Assembly (NCBI GenBank): GCA_965204695.1
Contig: OZ242007.1
Coordinates: 1,488,001 to 1,552,000 of the forward strand
Direction of reading: 5' to 3'
Length of the DNA stretch: 64,000 nt
DNA from: JAHEKD01 sp965204695
GTDB lineage: Bacteria; Pseudomonadota; Gammaproteobacteria; Arenicellales; JAHEKD01
Shown: piece after piece, positions 57,535 through 64,000 of the stretch
Numbering within the stretch: position 1 is the stretch's first letter
Layout: every line of letters starts with the position of its first letter
Program-made: the position numbers and the translations under genes
Notes under the pieces: model-generated
Databases searched by the model: none
Seen by the model: the letters and a program-made list of their open reading frames with translations, nothing else
Told to the model about the DNA's origin: nothing

Positions 57535-57569
57535 AATTTATTGGACGTTCAAAACCCTTGTTTGTGCAA

Positions 57570-59684
57570 TCAATCGCTTGTTATGCTCAGCCAATTAACT
57601 ATAAACCACTCGCCAGAGTCGTTGTAACTGTCACCAATACGAAATCTTACCCTGGTATTTGCTGTAGCAAAGGCAGAGATATCATAGTTGGCCGTGGTCC
57701 AACCAGTTTTGCCGATAATTTGCTCTAACACCGTCCAGTTTGAACCACCATCAGAAGACACTTCAACTGAAATTTCATCGTCTGCATCAACACGATTTGA
57801 CATTTTATATCGGAAAGATAATGTGGCATTACTGGAGGCACACAAATCGACTTCGCGCTGTATTGCAGAATCCTGGCGCCTTAATCTCAGCTTGCCATTG
57901 GTTATCTTCACATTACCGCCCGTGGCCTGACTACCACTACTATCATTCTCTGCCCAGTTTGAAGCCCAGTTACGATTACCGTCATTATTAGAGTAAACTT
58001 GATCGGTAAAATTATCTTTAACTTCGCCCGCTGTATTGCCAGAGCAAGAACCGCCTGGGTCACCAACGTTTGTACCCTCAACTCTAATCAACATATCTTT
58101 CAAGCTACTTGAAGAAGTTGACTCAGGCAAACTGGGATTCTGTGCCTCTAATACGGTGAAGGCAAACTTGCCATATCTTGCTCCTTGCAGGTTGCCATTT
58201 ATTGGATTGTCATAGTTGATACTGATATCACTGTCATAAACAATGGCAATACATGTTTGCCCTACTAAGGCCATCAAATCATCATTATCTAGTGGCTGTA
58301 CATTATCGATTTTATCCAACTGATCCTGTGGAATTGTTCCGGCCACGAAATCCTCAACAGACCAAGGTGGATTTTCTGGCAAGAAAAACCAGCCTTCATC
58401 CTGAGTCTGGCCTGACGGTATCAACACTATGTCACCAGGAAAGTTAATATTCCAGTTTAACCACGGATTACCAACTTCAACCGGGTTATTATCATTAACC
58501 AACCAGTCTGGCTCAACGCCATGGAATGCCGCGGTTTGTTCTATCGTAGATATATCATTATCAATGGCTTCCTCGTCAAGAATCACAACACATAAATCCG
58601 CTTGTTGGCCCGGATCGATGGTAAGCGTGTAATCTTCAACTTCCCCATCAATGGACTCACCCCCAGGGGTACCAATACTCGCTCCATCACTTGAAAGCCT
58701 AAAACGGGCATAGGTCACTCCATCACCTATGTCAGCCGGAATCGTGAATAACAACGCCACACTCGTCGCCCCCGGAGCCACCGCCGCCGTAGCAAACTCA
58801 CTCGGCGTATCAAATACGCCATTTTGATTGAAATCAATCCAACCATTCAACGTCGCCGCCACGGATAACTCATTTCGCACCACGACATCAACCGTATACG
58901 TCCCGGTATCATCTTCATTTAATACCGCGAAACTCGCCACACCATCCTCATCATCCGACACCGCATTGTCATCACTATCGGCTGCAGCTGAAGGTAATCC
59001 ATCAAACTCTAAATCAATCTCAGCGCCCATCACCAAGCGCGTGTCAATATCATGTTGAGGACCCCCCGCTGAGATCGACGTGCTATAGCTATCCGGTGCA
59101 TCACCAAAGTCAAACGCATCACCGGCAAACACATCCGCTGATACATTCAAAAAGTTCAGGTTATTCGGATCCATACCATTCAACGTAATGTTATGAAAAC
59201 CCACTCCCAGATCCGTCACCACTTCATCAGGCGCCGCAGCCGGGGCCGGACCATTCTCACCACCTGGCTCACCACTACGATCATCCGGATCGTAGGCCGT
59301 TGGATTCACAGTCGGATCCGGACAGTTCGGGTTCGATGAACCGGCAATTCGATACAATTCCCACTCCTGATTCCCAGACGGGTTATTATTAAGACAACAC
59401 GGCACGCCGTAAGGCACCGTAGGCGGTTCCGGGGTCACACTGATCGCTATCGGTCCACCAATCGATATGCCTGTACCAGCCATACTGTTATCACCGGGAT
59501 TACCTGGAATCGCATTCTCTTCCAGCGCATCCGCTGAGACTACAAACGGGAAGAATCCCGTGGCTAATCCATCATTAGGGGTATTCGGATCATCAGACTC
59601 ATCCGGATAGGCCGGATTTTCAATACTACCCGCACGATCCGAGTCACCGTCATAAATATCCAGTGCACACTGATTCGGATCATC
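57570..59684 (-). pseudogene. GEVED-domain protein, copy 2, 5'-truncated
   Basis: The frame runs from 59684 to TAA/TGA at 57570 and encodes the GEVED domain, a unique middle region (ILDEEAIDNDISTIEQTAAF, and a LysM-like ...FPGDIVLIPSG segment) and the same C-terminal jelly-roll module as copy 1. An ATG at 59483 opens a 637-codon ORF, but the signal peptide and the N-terminal domain are missing: at 59684/59685 the sequence switches to an IS982-type transposase fragment, with a TGA in frame just beyond. The product could not be exported, so I call it a pseudogene. 58608-59684 is essentially identical to 55078-56154 (I see one mismatch, at 58620). Confidence 0.82.
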
Positions 59685-60265
59685 TCATTGACAGCATGCC
59701 GGTTGAAGTGTGCAAACTGGCTCGGGCCAATCGATCCAAAGTCTGTCAACAAGAGTTGGATACGGCTCCGGATTATGGTTATTGTGCCGCTCAAAATACT
59801 CATTATTTTGGTTATAAACTGCATGCAGTGTGTACACTTGATGGGGTAATTAAAGCCTTTGATTTGTCTAAAGCGTCGACTCATGATATTCATTATCTCA
59901 ATGACATCAAAACCCAGTTCCAAGACTGTATCCTAATCGGCGATAAAGGGTATTTGAGCCAGGCCATTCAAACTGAATTATTTGATCATCACCGGCTTAA
60001 GCTTGAAGTGCCCAAGCGAACGAATCAATATGATTATAAGCCTTTTAGTCCTCTGCTTAGAAAAGCACGTAAACGTATTGAAACCCTGTATTCTCAGCTG
60101 TGTGACCAATTCATGATTCGACGAAACTACGCTAAAACCAGCAACGGCTTTTGTACACGGATACTTGCCAAAATCACCGCCTTTACCGCCATCCAATTGT
60201 ATAACTCAACCCATGGCTTGGAACTGAATCATATCAAAAAGGCTATTTAATAATGCACAACGGGT
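59685..60265 (+). mobile_element. IS982-family element remnant (3' end with terminal repeat)
   Basis: The ORF to 60250 encodes the C-terminal ~190 residues of an IS982-type transposase: LIDSMPVEVCKLARA, NTHYFGYKLHAVCTLDG, GDKGYLSQAIQ and the C-terminal CDQFMIRRNYAKTSNGF. The N-terminal part and left end are missing. After the stop, TAATGCACAACGGGT (to 60265) looks like the terminal inverted repeat (reads ACCCGTTGTGCATTA inward). The left junction at 59684/59685 is inside the GEVED gene; the right junction is in its former upstream region. The transposase cannot be functional. Confidence 0.82.
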
Positions 60266-60362
60266 TATCTATAGTCTTTTTATGTCGTTAATTACGACGG
60301 TTCATTTATACCACTACCCCATACACTATAACTCTACTCTTACTAGTGTTTGGACGTCAAAT
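60266..60362. other. Left part of the ancestral upstream region of GEVED copy 2
   Basis: This segment, between the IS982 remnant and the IS1380-like element, aligns with about 57018-57115 upstream of GEVED copy 1 at roughly 80 per cent by eye. It contains TTTATACCACTACCCC and ends with CGTCAAAT, the target sequence duplicated by the IS. Confidence 0.65.
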
Positions 60363-61981
60363 CCTTAATTCCCTGTTAAACCGACAAAAAGCAGGAATTT
60401 TCTGGAATTTATCGAATTCAAATCCAACAGCAAGGTTAAGTCATAAATAATGTTATCTGACGGGTGGTTTTATGGGCAAGTTATTGTCTTTGGGGCCCCA
60501 TCCTGCAAATTGAGTCATACAGCCTCATCGGCAGGCTACCACCCGCCCAATTTATCATTGATGTTGGTCTGCGTTATTCCAGTTGGCAGGCGGCATGATA
60601 AATCCAGTCCAGCCTGAATGCGGTCTTGGCAAAATACAGTTTCAATCGTCGGCCCGTTTGCACTAACCGGGCACAAGATCGAATCAGATAACGGATAATG
60701 GGCCGAATACCATGTTGACGGGCGATATCGGGTAACAGTTGATATTGCACCGCCCGCAGCAGCAACTGGGCGATCTGGCCACAGGCGTAAAAGACCTGAT
60801 TGGCGATAAAGGATCGGCATGGCGGATGATGTAAATCCAGATCCGTCAGCGGGCCTTTAAAGGCGTTTTCCTGGCCCTGTTTGCCGCGATGCCGTTTGAC
60901 GAGTTCTTTTAGCGGTAAATCGCCCCGTGACACCAGGATGACCGTATAGATCGGCACCAGTAATTGTTGTTTGTTTTCTTCCATCCGGCGAATGACCACA
61001 TAAGTTTGCTCAGCGGTCCAATTCGTTGGTTGATAATAGGCAAAAATCGCTGATTCTTCCATACCAATGTCCGCCCAACACGTATCGGCTAAGCCTTCCA
61101 ACTGCTCCAGGATAGGCGTTTTCTTTCGGGTATCCGTGACCGAGATGGAATAGTCCCAGCCCTTGGCCTGGCAATACTCAATCAGTTGGCCGTTGTAATA
61201 GCTGTTATCGACCCGTAGCCAGACCTGATCGGTATCCGCAAGCAACGGCGACACATCCTGATCCAATTGACCGCGCCAATCGCCGGTGACCGTACTGCCG
61301 CCAGGATGTAACCGGCCACTGACCCAGGCACTGCCGATAAATACCCCATGCAACCAGTATTGGTCCTCACCGGTAAACCCCCAATTGGCCTGTTCAAATA
61401 ACCGGCCCGTGACCTCAATCGCACTGCCGTCCATAAAGACGGGAATATAACCGTCCTGTTCGCGGTGATGAGCGATGACCGGTGCAATGATAGACGGCGT
61501 GAGGGTGCGAATAATGGTATATAACTGATCCAGTCCATCCGGCGTGCAGCGCGATAAATATTCGCCCAACCGCCGTGAATCAGGGACTTGGGTTAAGCCT
61601 AATAGCTGTTGCGCGACCCGATCCGCTTTCAAGGCATCCACATCCGACAAACACCCATTGCCCGTGCAAAACGAATAAATCAGGCTCAGTAACATCTGTG
61701 CATCATTGCACCCGCGATTGCGCTGCTTGACCTTAATCCTCGTATCCAGTAACTCTGGCACCTTCATGTGCTTGGCTTGTTGACCGATAAACACCAATCC
61801 GGCGTTGCTCGTTAGCCGTTCATCGGTGAAATCAATATCAATTTTAGGAGCGGATTGAGGTATCATTATCTTGCACCTGCCAGGTGAGTTGTATTGCAAC
61901 AGGGATTATCCCTGAAACCCTTGGCCGGTGCAGCTTTTAACCCTTTTATAGGATTCTTATCCGGGAATCAGGGCGTCAAAT
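60355..61981. mobile_element. IS1380-like insertion sequence with 8-bp target duplication
   Basis: Direct repeats CGTCAAAT lie at 60355-60362 and 61974-61981. The element between them (60363-61973, 1611 bp) has imperfect terminal inverted repeats: CCTTAATTCCCTGTTAA at the left, CCCTGATTCCCGGATAA read inward from the right, 13 of 17 matching. It carries one transposase gene. The paralogous upstream region of GEVED copy 1 is continuous across the site (GGTCAAAT then on), which confirms that the direct repeat is a target duplication. The element looks intact. Confidence 0.85.
60574..61866 (-). CDS. IS1380-like family transposase
   Basis: A 430-residue DDE transposase, start ATG 61866 with AGGTG upstream (a TTG at 61899 would extend it). 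VFMDGSAIEVTGRLFE gives the first Asp, LRVDNSYYNGQLIEY the second, and HRGKQGQENAFKGPLTDLDL the catalytic Glu region; HHPPCRSFIANQVFY follows. This motif layout fits the IS1380/DDE_Tnp_1-like group better than IS4 itself. No frameshift is seen, so it may be active. Confidence 0.8.
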   Translation of the reverse strand: MIPQSAPKIDIDFTDERLTSNAGLVFIGQQAKHMKVPELLDTRIKVKQRNRGCNDAQMLLSLIYSFCTGNGCLSDVDALKADRVAQQLLGLTQVPDSRRLGEYLSRCTPDGLDQLYTIIRTLTPSIIAPVIAHHREQDGYIPVFMDGSAIEVTGRLFEQANWGFTGEDQYWLHGVFIGSAWVSGRLHPGGSTVTGDWRGQLDQDVSPLLADTDQVWLRVDNSYYNGQLIEYCQAKGWDYSISVTDTRKKTPILEQLEGLADTCWADIGMEESAIFAYYQPTNWTAEQTYVVIRRMEENKQQLLVPIYTVILVSRGDLPLKELVKRHRGKQGQENAFKGPLTDLDLHHPPCRSFIANQVFYACGQIAQLLLRAVQYQLLPDIARQHGIRPIIRYLIRSCARLVQTGRRLKLYFAKTAFRLDWIYHAACQLE

Positions 61982-62252
61982 GAACAGCAACAGTAATATT
62001 ACCGTTTTTAGGTATTATTATAGGCTTGATTTGATGATATCAATACAACGAGGGTGATTTATCGTTTATTAACAATGAGTTAGAATCTTTCTCAAGATTA
62101 CAATACCCTTTGTTAAAATTTGTAGCATTAGATTAAAAATTTTTAATTTTTAGATAATTGTATAAATTATATTTCCTGGTGGTTTTTAACTATAGGATAA
62201 TTCTTGCTCGCCTTTATTTATTCTGGAATAACATTAACTTGTATCATGATTC
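61982..62252. other. AT-rich upstream region
   Basis: No ORF. The first ~50 bp continue the homology to the GEVED copy 1 upstream region (AATATTACCGTTTTTA against AAAATTACCATTTTCTA), and a further common stretch TAGATTAAAA occurs in both. The rest should contain the promoter of the membrane protein gene that starts at 62253; no strong Shine-Dalgarno is seen before that ATG. Confidence 0.5.
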
Positions 62253-63566
62253 ATGCTTAGGTACGTATTAATTTTTACCGTAGTTGCCACGATTTTAAAT
62301 GGCATGGGTTACTGGTCAAAGCTTGTGGGATTTACTGATAATCAAGGCTATCAAAATCTAATTCTAAAAAAACAAGATATCTATGAGCAAAGTCTATTTT
62401 ATTATGAAAATCCTGGACTGAGATCTGAACAAACTGAAAATGAACTCAAAGCTGAATACCGGGAATATAAGTCATTACTGTTTGATCATGTTTACAACCC
62501 TTTCCCCAACCAGATCTTATTCAAATTACTAAAGTATTTTGCGGCTATTATTTTTGTACTAGTTTCAATCTATTATTGTAGTAAGTCTAAGTCGAGAATT
62601 TATTTAAGTAATACCCAAGCCATTATCTGTTTTTTACTTGTAGTTGCCAGCCTTACTACTTTTTATAATTATGGTTGGCAGCCGGTAGCGGCTGGTTTTA
62701 ATTTGTTTTTAATTGCTTTAATTGCTTTATTTTCTAAAATTGAGAATGAGGATCTGCAATTCTTATCAAAATGCCTTGTGGGCTCGGTTGGCATCTTGTT
62801 ACTCATGGCTCCTATTGAGTTATCTCGAGCTTTACAAGTATTTAATACCCAGTCATTATTCAAAATCAGAATGTCTGGATTTCTGATTCAACCCAATACA
62901 TTGGGCATCTACGTCGTCTGTGTTTATGGCTTATATCTAACTTTTTGCCGTGATTGGCAAAAAGTATTTTGCTTCGTTTTAGTTACTCTCGCTTGTCTAA
63001 TTTTGATCATCCTAAGTGGGTCAATGACCGCAAGCATCGTGTTTTTAATCGTAGTATGTTTATATTCAATTGAAAAATATACTCATCTCAATCTGAATAA
63101 CTTGTGGATTTTAGTATTATTAATTCTCATCGCCTCCAGCTTGTATTTTTTTGAAGGCCGGGATTCATTACCGTCGTTACTGTCACGCTTGAATAAATTC
63201 AGCTATTACTTTTCTACAGACCCTTCCTTAAGAGATTACTTAATGGGTCAAGGGATTGGGATTGGCACAAATTTACTGTTACAAATACAAGCGTGGATTC
63301 CATTTTCAGAGTTCACTCAAATACCAATCAAAATAAACACTGATTCAACACCATTATTATTGATGATTCAGGTAGGTTTTGTTGGCCTTTTGTTATTCTA
63401 TGGTTTATTGATAAAAGCCATGATCCATCATAAAGAGTTAAGATTAATGTACTTGACCATTATTCTTTGCAGCCTAACGATTAATATCATTGAGATATTT
63501 CCCTTGAATATTCTGGTTGGATTAATGTTAGCTGGTGGCATCTCAAACCTTTCCAAAGCACAATAG
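62253..63566 (+). CDS. O-antigen ligase/polymerase-like membrane protein
   Basis: A 437-residue protein with about ten to eleven transmembrane segments. KIRMSGFLIQPNTLGIYVVC matches the Wzy/WaaL-type pattern in which an Arg and a PN motif precede a helix, and a large loop follows (SRLNKFSYYFSTDPSLRDYL, then GQGIGIGTN). Such proteins polymerise or ligate surface polysaccharide. An unusually long soluble stretch lies between the first two helices (about residues 30-85). Glycan substrate unknown. It is the only such gene here; the neighbouring GT11-like gene is 14 kb away. Confidence 0.72.
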   Translation: MLRYVLIFTVVATILNGMGYWSKLVGFTDNQGYQNLILKKQDIYEQSLFYYENPGLRSEQTENELKAEYREYKSLLFDHVYNPFPNQILFKLLKYFAAIIFVLVSIYYCSKSKSRIYLSNTQAIICFLLVVASLTTFYNYGWQPVAAGFNLFLIALIALFSKIENEDLQFLSKCLVGSVGILLLMAPIELSRALQVFNTQSLFKIRMSGFLIQPNTLGIYVVCVYGLYLTFCRDWQKVFCFVLVTLACLILIILSGSMTASIVFLIVVCLYSIEKYTHLNLNNLWILVLLILIASSLYFFEGRDSLPSLLSRLNKFSYYFSTDPSLRDYLMGQGIGIGTNLLLQIQAWIPFSEFTQIPIKINTDSTPLLLMIQVGFVGLLLFYGLLIKAMIHHKELRLMYLTIILCSLTINIIEIFPLNILVGLMLAGGISNLSKAQ

Positions 63567-63603
63567 ATTCGTTCATTAGTAGATTTATTTCAATTCACCA
63601 CTG

Positions 63604-64000
63604 TCAATTGCGAATTTGTTTTTCCCTCAATGTAGCAGGACTGATCACTTTAGCGGCAAAACTGTTTTGGGTGAACTCCAAATCACTGTCATGACCACAC
63701 GGATCCTTAATCAGTGTCTTCCACGACCAAAAGGTTTCATCCTTAATCTGTTTGCCTAACAGGGTAAAATATATTTGCGCAGATTCGTCAACTTCAACAG
63801 GATGGGGCAAGAAGAAAAATAAATTGTCCCATGATTTTAGACCCGGAATTCCGCTATCAAGATGAATATCAGCTGCCAATACTGACTCAAACCAACAAAC
63901 AAAACCATGCAATATTGATTTATCTTCAACAGAAAATTTTAGTTGCTTATTAGGATATTGGTTAGCTTTGATATCATATGAATCAACGTCATAAGCTATC
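63604..64000 (-). CDS. PRMT-like methyltransferase, C-terminal part (cut by window end)
   Basis: The frame is open from 64000 to the stop at 63604, so only about 131 C-terminal residues are visible and the catalytic SAM domain lies beyond the window. The segment FSVEDKSILHGFVCWFESVL, followed by IPGLKSWDNLFFFLPHPVEV, resembles the C-terminal beta-barrel of protein arginine methyltransferases (the conserved hGfxxwFd...L then W..x..FxLxxPi pattern). I rate this as a probable but not proven family assignment. A TTG at 63912 is internal and not the start. Confidence 0.55.
   Translation of the reverse strand, partial: IAYDVDSYDIKANQYPNKQLKFSVEDKSILHGFVCWFESVLAADIHLDSGIPGLKSWDNLFFFLPHPVEVDESAQIYFTLLGKQIKDETFWSWKTLIKDPCGHDSDLEFTQNSFAAKVISPATLREKQIRN

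Larger units (their letters stand above)
56974..57569. other. Promoter region of GEVED copy 1 and terminators of copy 2
   Basis: These 596 bp hold no ORF. Their left part (about 57010-57115) matches 60266-60362 in the upstream region of copy 2 (for example TTTATACCACTACCCC followed by ATACACTA and, further, GTCAAAT), so both genes share an ancestral upstream region. It ends on the right in two hairpin terminators of copy 2. AT-rich stretches hold likely promoter elements that I cannot place with confidence. Confidence 0.6.

Noticed and set aside
59564..59923. 119-codon minus-strand ORF across the GEVED/IS982 junction
   Set aside because: It is a chance frame created by the junction, running antisense to the transposase and out of frame with the GEVED gene.
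60536..60820. Additional minus-strand ORF within the IS
   Set aside because: It overlaps the transposase in another frame and has no independent support.

Overview
The window looks like a chromosomal segment of a moderately AT-rich gammaproteobacterium, possibly marine. The evidence is the transketolase-gap-pgk-pyk-fba glycolytic operon in the order familiar from Gammaproteobacteria, lipoprotein signal peptides, GluQRS and the mix of LysR and DMT genes. No rRNA, tRNA or CRISPR array was recognised. The genus cannot be named from sequence alone.

Left part (1-9.3 kb): the end of an unknown gene, an M48 metalloprotease lipoprotein, a second lipoprotein and a HAD phosphatase. A complete branched-chain-amino-acid-type ABC transporter follows (binding protein, two permeases, two ATPases), closed by a shared terminator. 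A secreted ConA-fold protein is divergent from a LysR regulator whose start is preceded by two adjacent palindromes.

Metabolic part (9.3-27.8 kb): three DMT permeases around gluQ, a frameshifted SDR gene and the 5-oxoprolinase genes pxpABC. A long minus-strand amine/amino-acid catabolic cluster follows: aldehyde dehydrogenase, a broken SelA-like PLP enzyme, a D-glutamate-cyclase-type protein, a non-pyrrolysine MttB homologue, a dimethylglycine/sarcosine-dehydrogenase-like flavoprotein and a class III aminotransferase. It is divergent from a LysR regulator and a DapA-family aldolase/lyase. A D-glutamate cyclase together with PxpABC suggests metabolism through 5-oxoproline.

Central metabolism (28-35.7 kb): a flavodoxin-fold protein and the tkt-gap-pgk-pyk-fba operon. 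The operon ends at an intrinsic terminator and has a second terminator-like hairpin between gap and pgk.

Accessory part (35.8-64 kb): a dispersed lasso-peptide-like RiPP locus (nucleotidyltransferase-like protein, PqqD-type recognition protein, asparagine-synthase-like cyclase, a 59-residue precursor, HprK-like kinase and a B12-binding radical SAM protein). It is interleaved with very large secreted proteins: a 3039-residue SdrD_B-repeat protein with a ricin-type lectin end, and two GEVED-domain paralogues. The second GEVED copy has lost its 5' end to an IS982-family remnant, and an IS1380-like element with an 8-bp target duplication sits in its old upstream region. A fucosyltransferase-like gene, an O-antigen-ligase-like membrane protein and the end of a PRMT-like methyltransferase suggest a cell-surface context. 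No lasso B2 (transglutaminase-like) protease and no exporter is visible, so the RiPP locus is incomplete or unusual.
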